64,000 nucleotides of DNA from Tildeniella torsiva UHER 1998/13D (GCA_019358835.1 JAHHIH010000001.1:434001-498000), one strand, 5' to 3'. Counted from the stretch's first letter, positions 40,949 to 49,920 are shown. The notes: generated by a model from the letters alone, not told the origin. Program-made: numbers and translations.

Positions 40949-42664
40949 TTACCGAGGGGGTTTCGTGACTAATTCGGCTAGAAAGCTATGAACATGACTA
41001 ACAGACATAGCCCCTTCTCCAACGCCAGAAGCGACTCGTTTGACCGACCCCGATCGCACGTCACCTACTGCAAAAATACCAGGTTGACTTGTTTCGAGCA
41101 TCATTGGCTGTCGCTGGCGCTGTTCAGTCGCATTATTGGGGGCATCTAAGCCAGTTTTAATAAACCCCCTATCATCGGTGGTAAGACAATCATTCAGCCA
41201 CGATGTATTGGGTGTAGCCCCAATCATTAAGAAAACATGGCGGATTGGGTTTGTTTCGACTTGACCCGTTTTCAAATTTTTCCAAGCAACCTGTTCTAGA
41301 TGATGTTTGCCGTGTAGCTCAACAATTTCAGTATTGGCATGTAGAGTAATACGATCTGAGGAGAGAATTCGCCCGATCAAATAGTCAGACATAGTTTCTG
41401 TCAGGCTGTCGCGGCGAATCAGCAGATGTACGTGGCGAGCCTGAGAGGACAGAAATACAGCGGCCTGCCCCGCAGAGTTACCGCCTCCAACCACGATCGC
41501 CTCTTCGTTTTTACAGAGGTTACCCTCCATAGCTGTGGCTGCATAATATACGCCAGCATTGTCAAAGTCACGACCGTTTTCAACCTGTAGGGTGCGATAG
41601 GTGGCACCACTGGCGATTATAACCGTGCTGGCTTGAACGGTCTTAGCCGCGCAATCTTGGTCACACAGCTGCAACCTAAACGGATGCTGCCCACAGTCTA
41701 GACCAACCACCTTGCGCGGCAGGGCAATAGTCGCACCAAATTTCATCGCTTGCGTTTGCGCCCGACCGGCCAGGGCTTGGCCAGAAATGCCCGTCGGAAA
41801 ACCCAGATAATTTTCGATTTTAGAACTGGTGCTTGCCTGCCCCCCTGGTGCTTCGCCTTCGAGGAGAATGGTGTTTAACCCCTCAGAGGCCGCATAGACT
41901 GCTGCCGATAGACCTGCTGGCCCAGCTCCAACAATCGCCACATCGTAAGTCTGTTGATCATCAATCTCCTCCACTAGCCCAAGGGAAGAGGCCAATTCAT
42001 AATTAGATGGGTTAGCTAAAACAGTATTACCCAAATGAATTAGCACCGCTGGGAGTTGAGCTTCGGTTAGGTCATAGCGCTGCAAAATTTCTGTCCGATC
42101 TCGATCGCTACAGTCCATTACATTGAGGGGATAGCCGTTGCGCCGCAAAAAACGCTCAATGCGCACACCATCGGCGCTTTGTTGATTGGTCACCAGAGTC
42201 ACCCCTCCCTGCTCGTGGGAAATAAAAGCCACCCGGCGCAAAATAAAGGCGCGCATGATGATTTCTCCAATGTCTGGCTCCGCTGTAATCAGTTTGCGAA
42301 ACTCCGCCCGAGCCATGCGGATAATACTGCCGTCTTCGCCCATACGGCCACTGACTAGAATTTGCCGATTGTTGAACAAATCTAGTTCGCCGGTGAACTG
42401 TTGAGTGCGGTGGGTTGTAATAATGTTTAAGCTATCGCGCTGGTGTTCATAGATTTCGATGGTGCCGCTTAGCACAATAAAAAAGTCAACGGTGCGCTGT
42501 CCTCGCTCAAACAACACCGTGCCCATTGGCAGATCTTCTACGGTACCAAATACCTTTGCCCGCTCTATCTGCTCTGGGGTTAGTGTCGGGAAAATTTGGT
42601 GCTCACGGGCATAGGGATCAGTCGTCTGAAGCGGGTTGATGGCGTTGATTTCTGTTGTGCTCAT
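40949..42664 (-). CDS. cNMP-binding/thioredoxin-fold/thioredoxin-reductase-like fusion lacking CxxC
   Basis: 571 aa. A cyclic-nucleotide-binding domain (about 30-145; LFERGQRTVDFFIVLSGTIEIYE) is followed by a thioredoxin-like segment (about 150-225; IERFLRRNGYPLNVMDCSDRD) and an FAD/NAD(P)-dependent reductase module (about 240-560; VAIVGAGPAGLSAAVYAASEG, IVVGGGNSAGQAA, GIFAVGDVRSGSVKRVASGVGEG). The redox CxxC of thioredoxin reductase is replaced by AATA (375-378), so it cannot reduce thioredoxin in the normal way. It probably passes electrons elsewhere, under cAMP-like or stress control. It lies upstream of the MinD-like ATPase with 122 bp between. Confidence 0.88.
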   Translation of the reverse strand: MSTTEINAINPLQTTDPYAREHQIFPTLTPEQIERAKVFGTVEDLPMGTVLFERGQRTVDFFIVLSGTIEIYEHQRDSLNIITTHRTQQFTGELDLFNNRQILVSGRMGEDGSIIRMARAEFRKLITAEPDIGEIIMRAFILRRVAFISHEQGGVTLVTNQQSADGVRIERFLRRNGYPLNVMDCSDRDRTEILQRYDLTEAQLPAVLIHLGNTVLANPSNYELASSLGLVEEIDDQQTYDVAIVGAGPAGLSAAVYAASEGLNTILLEGEAPGGQASTSSKIENYLGFPTGISGQALAGRAQTQAMKFGATIALPRKVVGLDCGQHPFRLQLCDQDCAAKTVQASTVIIASGATYRTLQVENGRDFDNAGVYYAATAMEGNLCKNEEAIVVGGGNSAGQAAVFLSSQARHVHLLIRRDSLTETMSDYLIGRILSSDRITLHANTEIVELHGKHHLEQVAWKNLKTGQVETNPIRHVFLMIGATPNTSWLNDCLTTDDRGFIKTGLDAPNNATEQRQRQPMMLETSQPGIFAVGDVRSGSVKRVASGVGEGAMSVSHVHSFLAELVTKPPR

Positions 42665-43835
42665 AGTACTAGGAGGATTGGGTATGTGGGGAGTGCCAGA
42701 GAAAAGGCTTGGTTGTTACTTTGCCCTAAAGATAGCAGCTGTAACAGTTTGACAACCGTTACAGCCTAGGGCATTCAAAAATTCGTCAAGAATTATTGCT
42801 TTTTATAAATTATTTGAAATTATTTGACCGTTTTTTTGATCTTACCTAACCCATAGAAATGGTGCTGCTTTAATGGGCATTGAGCCGTAGGCGGCCAGAC
42901 TTGTTGCTTATTTGGTGTTGATGCCTCTAAGACATCGGCATTGTATTCACCAAATAGGAATCGACTCTGGCCCAATCTAAACTTGAGGTAAAAACGACAT
43001 AAAAACGAGGTTAATGAGATTTGGGATAGTATCATTTTCTAGGTTGATCAGGCCTGGGAAGTATAAGCCTAGCAATGGTTAGAAAAAGGTGCCGTCAGGA
43101 TGTACTGATAGGCGGTGGGCAGCCCAAATTCTCTATTCCAAGCGAAAAAGCGATGTTCTCCTGCATGATTATGGCTCTTCGCTGTTGTCGGGAAATACCT
43201 GAAAAGCTCACACCCCGCATTCATGACCTTCTATATAACAGCCTCCTAAAGAGGCCTATTACGGCTGTGATGCACACTTCAGCTTTGCAAGGCGCAAAAT
43301 GAGGGATTTTCTTAAGCTTTTAAGTCTTTAGGTGTACTTTTACGACAGGCTTCTAGCGCTGAGTCTTGGGAGATGCTGAGCAAGTCAAGATTCTCTGACC
43401 AGCTCTAATTAAATTTACAATTTGATTGTTTGAGTTTGGCGATAAACTTGTATTGTAATCTTGAGTTCCTCATTACTTGCGAAAATTTATGGCTTTGGGA
43501 TCTGCAAAATCTCAGGTCAGAGTCGTGCTGTAGATTTTGGGTCGGAGGCTTGTTGAAAGCGTCTCTAAGATAACTGTTTTCGCTGTAAAGCTTTTATTGT
43601 CAACTTTAACGTGGTGTTGCGATATAAGGTTTTTAGGGAAAGCTTTATGGGAGTTGACGCAATTGATTTTGCCAGGCACTTTAGTTGCCAGAGTTTTCTT
43701 CAAAGAGAGCAATAGTTTGGGCACCTAGTTTTTGTTTTTTGTGTCTTCTAGATTGACTTTCTTGCAAGACATGGTATTGTCTGTTGCGAGCAATTGTTGG
43801 GTCAAAATTAGGGAATTAGTAGTAGCAATCTAAGT
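42665..43835. other. Long AT-rich gene-free stretch
   Basis: About 1.17 kb without a supported gene. Frames at 42820-43035 (minus), 43075-43302 and 43537-43728 (plus) show no family features. A nested hairpin (ACAGCC 43238-43243 with GGCTGT 43263-43268; GCCTC 43241-43245 with GAGGC 43251-43255) is visible. A sigma-70 promoter for the DJ-1 gene lies at its right end. It could hide a regulatory RNA or eroded genes. Confidence 0.5.
43753..43780 (+). promoter_or_regulatory. Sigma-70 promoter of the DJ-1/ThDP operon
   Basis: TTGACT (43753-43758), a 16-nt spacer and TATTGT (43775-43780) lie 56 nt upstream of ATG 43836. Close to consensus; one of the best promoter matches in the window. Confidence 0.55.
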
Positions 43836-44687
43836 ATGAAACGAATTCTTTGCATGGTCTCTGAATGGGGATATTGGGGTGAAGAGCTGGTTGGCCCCTA
43901 CGATGTGCTTATTGAGGCTGGCTACACCTTCGATTTTGTTACCGCCAAAGGAAGAAAGCCACCTGCTCTACCCCCCAGCATGGATGAAAGCTACATCGAT
44001 CCACCCCTCGACAAGAACGTCACGGATGCCCACTACGCGAAGCGCACGACAGAGATAGATAGCTCTGATCTACTCAAGGAGCCAATCAATTTGTCGGAGT
44101 GGTTTCCGGCAATGCCCTACTTTAATTCGCCCAATTTTGGCCACGAGCTAGAGGCTTATTACAATAAGCGCGCAGGATGCTGGAAGGAATTAGAGAAGTA
44201 CGACGCGCTGCTGCTGCCCGGAGGCTCCGGCCCAATGGTTGACATGGTTAACAACGAGCGGCTTCACGATGTGATTTTAGGGTTCTTAGCCCAGGATAAG
44301 CTCATTGCCGCAGAGTGTTACTGCGTCACATGCCTAGCCTTTGCCCGAGACTGGACCGATCGCAAGAGCATTATCTGGGGCAAGCATGTTACCGGCCACG
44401 CCCGCGAATACGACTATAAAGATGGCACGGGGTTTGCTCAAATGTATGGGTATGACGACCAGCCCATGAACACTTCAGCCAACTTTGGCCCGCCCTTTTA
44501 CCCGCTGGAATATATTTTGCGGGATGCGGTTGGCCCCGATGGCAAGTACCACGGTGGGGTGGGGCATACCCTGTCTACGGTTTTAGACTATCCCTTTTTG
44601 ACCGGGCGCTCGACCCAAGATTCAAAGCTGGTGGGCGAGTTGATCATTGAGGTTCTGGAGAAGGGGTTAAAGCGCTACGGCTGGTAG
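43836..44687 (+). CDS. DJ-1/PfpI superfamily protein (large, Hsp31-like)
   Basis: 283 aa. The fold begins with KRILCMVSEWGYWGEELVGP (Glu16/17 near the nucleophile partner). LLLPGGSGPMVDM (about 126-138) and AAECYCVTCLAF (about 159-169) give the nucleophile elbow; the active cysteine is Cys161 or Cys163. Inserts such as the LEKYDALLLPGG lead-in and the long segment near residues 45-115 resemble Hsp31/YedU glyoxalase III-type enzymes rather than small DJ-1. Likely role: glutathione-independent handling of methylglyoxal or other reactive aldehydes. A shorter family member is encoded at 56115-56681. Confidence 0.85.
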   Translation: MKRILCMVSEWGYWGEELVGPYDVLIEAGYTFDFVTAKGRKPPALPPSMDESYIDPPLDKNVTDAHYAKRTTEIDSSDLLKEPINLSEWFPAMPYFNSPNFGHELEAYYNKRAGCWKELEKYDALLLPGGSGPMVDMVNNERLHDVILGFLAQDKLIAAECYCVTCLAFARDWTDRKSIIWGKHVTGHAREYDYKDGTGFAQMYGYDDQPMNTSANFGPPFYPLEYILRDAVGPDGKYHGGVGHTLSTVLDYPFLTGRSTQDSKLVGELIIEVLEKGLKRYGW

Positions 44688-44822
44688 CCGCGATGCGGCT
44701 TGCTTCTTCTGTGAGTAGCTGCGGTTTAACGAGCAGGTATGGAGGCCATTAAAGGCGATCGCACAATACCCCGCGATCGCCTATCCAGTCAACCACAGTT
44801 AGCCTTTGAGCACACAAAAACT

Positions 44823-46529
44823 ATGCCTGAAAAAACAGGGCGGTTTGCCATTCTCGATCAGCTTTTGGCGGACGGCATTGAGTATATTTTTGGCAACCCA
44901 GGTACGGTGGAGCAGGGCTTTCTAGATGCCCTCTGGGACTATCCCGACTTGAAATACATTTTGACCCTGCAAGAAACCGTCGCTGTGATGACGGCGGATG
45001 GGTATGCTCGGGCCACTAAAAAACCGACCATTGTGCAAATTCACAGCACACCGGGGTTGGGTAACTCGATTGGGGCGCTGTATCAGGCCAAGCGGGGGCA
45101 TTCTCCCCTGGTAGTGATTGGCGGCGATTCGGGCGCTAAGTACCAGGGCATGGATGCCCAGATGGCGGGCGATTTGGTGGCCATGGCGGAGCCTGTGACC
45201 AAATGGTCAACCTACGTGGTTGACCCGAGTTCAGTGCTGCGGGTGCTGCGACGGGCAATCAAGATTGCCGCCACCCCTCCCATGGGGCCAGTGTATGTCT
45301 GTCTGCCCCAGGATATTTTGGATTTTGCCGTGGTAGAGCCAGTGCGGCCTACCTCGATTCCCTCGACTCGGACTGTCCCGGACGATGAGGCTTTGACTGA
45401 GGTAGCCCAGTGGCTAGCCGCCGCTAAGCAGCCGATGATCTTTATCGGCGATGGGGTGGCCTACTCCGGTGCCCAGGCAGAGCTGACTCGGGTGGCAGAA
45501 CTTTTAGGGGCGGAGGTGTGGGAGGCCGACTCTGGCGAGCTGAATATGAGCCAGGCTCACCCGCTCTACCAGGGGGCGACGGGGCACATGTTCGGTTTCC
45601 AGAGCCGCCCTATTCTGGGCAAAGGGGATGTCAATCTGGTGTGCGGCACCTACATTGTGCCGGAGGTGTTCCCGGATTTAGACGATGTGTTTGCCCCCGG
45701 TTCTAAGGTGGTGCACATCGATCTAAATGGCTACGAAATCGCCAAAAACCATCCGGTAGATGTGGGGTTTGTCAGCGATCCGAAGCTGACCCTGGCTCGG
45801 TTGGCTAGCCTGCTGGAGGAAACCCTGACGGCTGAGCAGCGATCGCAGGCCCTGGCGCGAGCCGAGCAAATTGGCGCGGCCAAAGCCGCCAAGATCGAGG
45901 CGGCCAAAGCCCAGGATCTGACCCTCAAAGATGCGGCACCCATGTACTTCGCCACCTTTGTGGCGGAGTTGGCCAAGCACCTGCCCGAGGATGCGATCAT
46001 CTTTGACGAGGCCCTGACCAACTCGCCACCTATCTCGCGCTACTTCCCCATCGCCAAGCCCGAGCACTACTTTCTCACCCGAGGAGGCTCATTGGGGGTG
46101 GGAATTCCGGGAGCGATCGGGGTTAAGCTAGCCAATCCCGAGAAAACCGTGATTGGGTTTACCGGTGACGGCGGTGCTATGTACACGATCCAGGCGCTCT
46201 GGTCGGCAGCCCGGCACAACGTGGCGGCCAAGTTTGTGGTGTGCAACAACCGCTCTTACCGCATTCTGCAATACAACATCCAGCAGTACTGGAAAGAGTT
46301 GGAAGCACCCGCCCGCGACCTGCCCCTGAGCTTTGACCTGTCTAAGCCGGAGATTCGCTTTGATGAACTGGCGCGATCGATGGGGGTAGCGGCGGTGCGC
46401 GTCGAACGCCCCGAAGAGATCGCCCCTGCCATTCAGCAAGCTCTCGCCCACGATGGCCCATTTCTGATCGATCTGCTGCTAGAAGGCAATGTGAAGCCGG
46501 ATCTGATCGGCGTGCGCTGCGGCCAGTAA
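44823..46529 (+). CDS. Thiamine-diphosphate-dependent enzyme (benzoylformate-decarboxylase/ALS-like)
   Basis: 568 aa from the ATG opening MPEKTGRFAIL. N-terminal pyrimidine-binding domain: IEYIFGNPGTVEQGFLDALW with the activating Glu in LQETVAVMTADGYAR. Central domain about 190-330. C-terminal pyrophosphate-binding domain: GFTGDGGAMYTIQALWSAARH, then VVCNNRSY, the G-D-G ... N-N motif that binds Mg-ThDP. It decarboxylates or ligates 2-oxo acids; benzoylformate decarboxylase, oxalyl-CoA or acetolactate synthase-like subfamilies are all possible. It is preceded by the DJ-1 gene and followed by a palindrome and the NTF2-fold genes, probably part of one pathway. Confidence 0.88.
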   Translation: MPEKTGRFAILDQLLADGIEYIFGNPGTVEQGFLDALWDYPDLKYILTLQETVAVMTADGYARATKKPTIVQIHSTPGLGNSIGALYQAKRGHSPLVVIGGDSGAKYQGMDAQMAGDLVAMAEPVTKWSTYVVDPSSVLRVLRRAIKIAATPPMGPVYVCLPQDILDFAVVEPVRPTSIPSTRTVPDDEALTEVAQWLAAAKQPMIFIGDGVAYSGAQAELTRVAELLGAEVWEADSGELNMSQAHPLYQGATGHMFGFQSRPILGKGDVNLVCGTYIVPEVFPDLDDVFAPGSKVVHIDLNGYEIAKNHPVDVGFVSDPKLTLARLASLLEETLTAEQRSQALARAEQIGAAKAAKIEAAKAQDLTLKDAAPMYFATFVAELAKHLPEDAIIFDEALTNSPPISRYFPIAKPEHYFLTRGGSLGVGIPGAIGVKLANPEKTVIGFTGDGGAMYTIQALWSAARHNVAAKFVVCNNRSYRILQYNIQQYWKELEAPARDLPLSFDLSKPEIRFDELARSMGVAAVRVERPEEIAPAIQQALAHDGPFLIDLLLEGNVKPDLIGVRCGQ

Positions 46530-46541
46530 TCGGTCGCTGTC

Positions 46542-46560
46542 GGGTGGGCAGTGCCCACCC
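46542..46560. repeat. Palindromic repeat, left copy
   Basis: GGGTGGGCAGTGCCCACCC is a perfect palindrome with 9-bp arms and a one-base centre. Nearly the same element occurs at 56783-56799. This GGGTGGGCA-TGCCCACC unit is a dispersed repeat seen widely in cyanobacteria. Here the two copies lie just outside the NTF2-fold array. Confidence 0.7.
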
Positions 46561-46612
46561 TTGAGTTCTGTTGTCATACCTCAAACCCCGTTATCTGTAC
46601 TGGAGCAAACCC

Positions 46613-47053
46613 TTGAGCATAACCCTCGACCAAATTAAAACCTTTGTGGCCGCCTGGTACGAGGCCCTCGATTTCCACCTCCCCATCGAGACGGTGTATC
46701 CGCTGCTAGCCGACGAGGGCTTAAATATTCAGTTTCCCGATGGGGATATTAAGGATCACGCCAGCTTTAAAGTCTGGTACGACCGGGTGACCAACCTGTT
46801 TTTTGACGAAAACCACAACGTGGTTTCGGTCGATGCTGATATCACTGGAGACAGCGCCGTTTTAGACGTGGTAGTGGCCTGGCAGGCCAGCTGGTGGGTA
46901 CCCCCCGCGGCCAAAAGCAAGCGCACCTCGATGAATGCTACCCAGCGGTGGAAAGTGCAAAAAACCAGCAAAAATTCCTATGGTCTAGAGATTGTGGAGT
47001 ACAACGCCACGGTCAAACCCTTTGAATACGCGCCTGGGTTTGCACAGCTCTAG
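46613..47053 (+). CDS. NTF2/SnoaL-fold protein 1
   Basis: 146 aa from the TTG with TGGAG upstream; the longer frame to 46571 lacks a good start. ITLDQIKTFVAAWYEALDFHLP is the alpha-helical start of an NTF2-like cone, followed by FPDGDIKDHASFKVWYDRVTNLF and VVVAWQASWWVPPAAKSKR. It is typical of small cytosolic NTF2-superfamily proteins (SnoaL-like, ketosteroid isomerase-like), which bind hydrophobic substrates. Catalytic residues cannot be assigned. First of a dense set of such genes through 55077. Confidence 0.75.
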   Translation: MSITLDQIKTFVAAWYEALDFHLPIETVYPLLADEGLNIQFPDGDIKDHASFKVWYDRVTNLFFDENHNVVSVDADITGDSAVLDVVVAWQASWWVPPAAKSKRTSMNATQRWKVQKTSKNSYGLEIVEYNATVKPFEYAPGFAQL

Positions 47054-47096
47054 GAAAGGGAACATCAGATGTTGAGGAAATTCTCGATGCTGCTGG

Positions 47097-47159
47097 GTGG
47101 ATGGTCAGCTTGCCGAAATCTCGGTCAACCACAATGACCTTGGCTTAATCGAGCAGCTT
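47097..47159 (+). pseudogene. 3-prime remnant of a SnoaL gene
   Basis: The frame reads VDGQLAEISVNHNDLGLIEQ, matching the end of the second SnoaL domain at 49921-50907 (VSGQITQIWVNANDLGLLEQ) at about 13 of 21 positions. There is no in-frame start with upstream homology, and no stop at the family's usual end; the frame runs on into the next gene. A decayed fragment. Confidence 0.6.
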
Positions 47160-47196
47160 TGTAGTGTTTGTATACCGTTAGATTTGGAGACTTTAA

Positions 47197-47742
47197 ATGA
47201 TATTTACTTCCCGTCGCTGGTTTGCTGTGGTTTTTGGGGCTGCGCTTGCTCTGACGCCGATGGCGGCCTTAACCTGTCCTGAGCAGGCTGCACTCACTGC
47301 CGAAGAGCAATTGGCCTTGGCCGCAGCCAATAACCAAGTCGCCCTCGATTTATTTGAGCCCGCCTGGAATGAGGGGGATCTCTCCGTCGTAGATCGACTC
47401 ATTGTCCCTAACGCCCTCGACCATTCTCCCCTCGCCACCGAGGAAGGTTCCGAAGGCTTTAAGCGCATCATCGGAGCCTTTCGGGCGGCCATGCCCGATA
47501 CCCGCATGACCGTTGAGGACGAAATTTACATGGGCGATCGCGTTGTGCACCGCTGGCGGGTAGAGGGAACCCATACCGCCGCGCCCCTGTTTGGGGTTGA
47601 GCCATCCGGTAAAACCATCGTCTTAACGGGCATCACAATTGTTCGCGTTGAGGATGGCCTGATCCAGGAGCGTTGGACCCAGTTGGATCAATTGGGCTTA
47701 ATGCAACAACTGGGTCTGGCTCCTAGTCCGGGCGGTAACTAG
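47197..47742 (+). CDS. Exported SnoaL-like protein (NTF2 fold 2)
   Basis: 181 aa. A signal peptide (about 1-26; RRWFAVVFGAALALTPMAA) makes it the only exported member of the array. The domain shows NQVALDLFEPAWNEGDLSVVDRLI, FKRIIGAFRAAMPDTRMTVEDE and VVHRWRVEGTHT, then GKTIVLTGITIVRVEDGLIQERWTQLDQLGLMQQLG. This is the standard SnoaL/ester-cyclase pattern, with catalytic His/Asp positions in VHRWRVEGTH. The segment Thr26-Leu68 has a diverged copy in the next gene's product. A remnant SnoaL fragment precedes it. Confidence 0.88.
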   Translation: MIFTSRRWFAVVFGAALALTPMAALTCPEQAALTAEEQLALAAANNQVALDLFEPAWNEGDLSVVDRLIVPNALDHSPLATEEGSEGFKRIIGAFRAAMPDTRMTVEDEIYMGDRVVHRWRVEGTHTAAPLFGVEPSGKTIVLTGITIVRVEDGLIQERWTQLDQLGLMQQLGLAPSPGGN

Positions 47743-47773
47743 TCGTCAATGCACACTTGAGAGGTCAAACACT

Positions 47774-49666
47774 GTGGGGAAGATTATTGTCAGTACCATC
47801 GGCCTTTATCTGGCAATGGGGCTAGGTGAAGTCTGGGCTACTGAAGCTGTTACGGGCATGTCGATGGTTGCTTCCTGTGCTGATCAGCCTGATCTCACCG
47901 CTGAAGAATCATTGGTTTCACCTGCAACCAATAATCAAATCGCCTTTGATAGGGTTGAGCTTGTCCAGAGTGAGCACAATCTTTCGATAGTTCGACCTTT
48001 AGCATCTGATGAATTAGAGCCTTACTCCAAGGGGGAAAGATCCCCCTTGGAGACAAATCCATGTACGGAGAATCTACAGGATGCTGGTGATACCGGAGCG
48101 GCACCACCAGAACCTGATGTCACCGCTAATTCACCGTTCCTCGTTTTCCCAGAGGGTGCACCGTTCACCTTTCCCACAGTGGAAACTCTTCAGTTTTCGG
48201 GTGAAACCCTTTCGGCTGAGGCGTTTTCTGCTGAAACGTATGTGCCTACAACCCTAGAACTAGCGCAACTACCGACTTCGCCACCTTTGACTTTCGCCCC
48301 ATCCATTCGGCTCAACATTTGGGCGCTGCGATCGCTACGGAAGCCAGTCACCAATCGTCGGATCGATACGGGCGTCAGTGCAGGTTTGATTCCCCGTGGT
48401 GATAGCTTTTGGACCCGTGACTTCCTTGGGGGCGATTGGAATGGGCTTCGCAACGAGTTGTACGACCAGCACGGCATTGATGTCTATGCCTTTTATACTG
48501 GCGACACCTACGGTGTAGTCGCTGGGGGCCTTGAGCAATCAGCGGCCCACAGCAGCCTGCTCCTTTTCGGCTTTGATCTTTACACCAGTCGACTCGGATG
48601 GTGGGAAAACGGTCAAATTCATGTGACCTCGGCCTTTATCGAGACGGTCAGCGTAGGACGAGATTATGCCGGAGCGCTGAACTCCACCTTTTTCGGTGAT
48701 CCAGTTCAAAACGGTTGGCGGATGTTCGAAGTCTGGTATGGCCAGCGCTGGGATGCGGGCCGGTGGGAAGTCCGCGTTGGTGCCATTTATCCCTTTGTTC
48801 GCCTGGGTACGAATATGCCATCGGCGGTGTTTACCAACGCCTCCTTTGACTACCCCACTTTTTTGGGCACCACCAAAGACTCTGGGCTGAGTGCCTCCTT
48901 TGCCGCCGCTCCCTTTGGTGTCCAGCTTGCCTACGCCCCCAGTCCTGAGTGGTTCCTCATTAGTCAGATCAGTGATGGCTTTCAAGATCCAAGTGGAGGT
49001 TTTGACAACTTTCAAAACCTCAGTGTGGGCTTGAGTGGCGATGAAGGGATTGAGGGAATCGTAGAGGCGGGCTATCGCCTAAATCAACGGCCTGACTCTC
49101 AGGGTTTGCCAGGCAATTATAAGCTGGGTATTCAATTTCATACAGGTCTGTTCAACAACAATAACCTAGCGATCGGCGGTTTACCCCGCGCTCAACCTGG
49201 GACGACACCCTTAGAAGAACGCGGTAACCAAGCCGTTTACTTTGTCATGGATCAAATGTTGACGCGGGAAGCCGACGAAGGCCCTGGACGTAGTCAGGGG
49301 CTTACCGCTTTCTTCCAAACCACAGGAGCGCTACGGCAAAATGTCAACACCATAAACTTTAACCTGGCCACGGGCTTGGTTTACGAAGGGCTGATCCCAG
49401 GTCGAGATCACGATGTTGCCGGCATTGGCATCAGCTACACCCACTTTAGTGAGGGAATACGCCAGTTTGATCGCGATCAACTCGCCCTGGGGCTGACCAC
49501 TCAATCTCCGCGTACCGGCGAAACCGTAATTGAAGCGATTTATGGTCTTGAGCTAGCACCCTGGTGGGTTGTGATCGGCAGTGCGCAGCACATTCTCCAG
49601 CCAAGCGGTCGAAGCAATATATCCAATGCAACCGTGCTCGGTCTAAGTACTCGAATTTCGTTTTAG
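47774..49666 (+). CDS. OprB-type carbohydrate porin with SnoaL-derived N-terminal segment
   Basis: 630-aa outer-membrane porin; GTG start with GAGGTC upstream. A signal peptide (about 1-23) is followed by a 43-residue segment (34-76) matching residues 26-68 of the preceding SnoaL protein at about 20 of 43 positions (LTAEE, NNQ, LS-I/V-V shared). A perfect hairpin in the gene (48025-48052) lies just beyond. The OprB barrel starts near residue 205 (FLGGDWNGLRNELYDQHGI) and ends in an aromatic residue (LSTRISF). No SLH domain is seen. OprB porins let sugars or small organic molecules pass; the substrate here may be linked to the neighbouring enzymes. Confidence 0.85.
   Translation: MGKIIVSTIGLYLAMGLGEVWATEAVTGMSMVASCADQPDLTAEESLVSPATNNQIAFDRVELVQSEHNLSIVRPLASDELEPYSKGERSPLETNPCTENLQDAGDTGAAPPEPDVTANSPFLVFPEGAPFTFPTVETLQFSGETLSAEAFSAETYVPTTLELAQLPTSPPLTFAPSIRLNIWALRSLRKPVTNRRIDTGVSAGLIPRGDSFWTRDFLGGDWNGLRNELYDQHGIDVYAFYTGDTYGVVAGGLEQSAAHSSLLLFGFDLYTSRLGWWENGQIHVTSAFIETVSVGRDYAGALNSTFFGDPVQNGWRMFEVWYGQRWDAGRWEVRVGAIYPFVRLGTNMPSAVFTNASFDYPTFLGTTKDSGLSASFAAAPFGVQLAYAPSPEWFLISQISDGFQDPSGGFDNFQNLSVGLSGDEGIEGIVEAGYRLNQRPDSQGLPGNYKLGIQFHTGLFNNNNLAIGGLPRAQPGTTPLEERGNQAVYFVMDQMLTREADEGPGRSQGLTAFFQTTGALRQNVNTINFNLATGLVYEGLIPGRDHDVAGIGISYTHFSEGIRQFDRDQLALGLTTQSPRTGETVIEAIYGLELAPWWVVIGSAQHILQPSGRSNISNATVLGLSTRISF
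48025..48052 (+). repeat. Perfect 12-bp-stem hairpin inside the porin gene
   Basis: CTCCAAGGGGGA (48025-48036) and TCCCCCTTGGAG (48041-48052) are perfect complements around AAGA. It encodes about residues 84-93 (YSKGERSPLE). It lies just after the SnoaL-derived segment, so it may be an old terminator or a mobile palindrome caught at the fusion joint. Confidence 0.6.
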
Positions 49667-49674
49667 GAGACAGC

Positions 49675-49764
49675 ATGATTTTAGTGACCGGCGCAGCAGA
49701 AATGGCAATGAGTTTCAAGATACTCCTGGCCTCGCTCAGCTTTAGGACAAAACCAATAGACTAA
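49675..49764 (+). pseudogene. 5-prime remnant of an NmrA-like gene
   Basis: A 29-codon frame opens MILVTGA, the same first seven residues and nearly the same first 21 bases (19 of 21) as the NmrA-like gene at 51131, with an AGGAGA ribosome site. It then loses all similarity and stops. It looks like a truncated relative or relic of a duplication; a new orphan peptide is less likely. Confidence 0.5.
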
Positions 49765-49920
49765 GTTTCTACTGTTATCACAAGTCAATTTTTATCACGA
49801 CATAGGGTTATTCAAGAATGAGAATTCAAAAACAGTATAACAACTAGTCAAGAAGCAATTTCTTAACGGTTACGAGGTATGGTCTGCCGCCACAATTTTT
49901 GCAATTAGGAAAAGAGAACT

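Noticed and set aside
42820-43728. Small frames at 42820-43035 (minus), 43075-43302 and 43537-43728 (plus)
   Set aside because: No recognisable motifs, no ribosome sites, and high AT content that favours chance frames.
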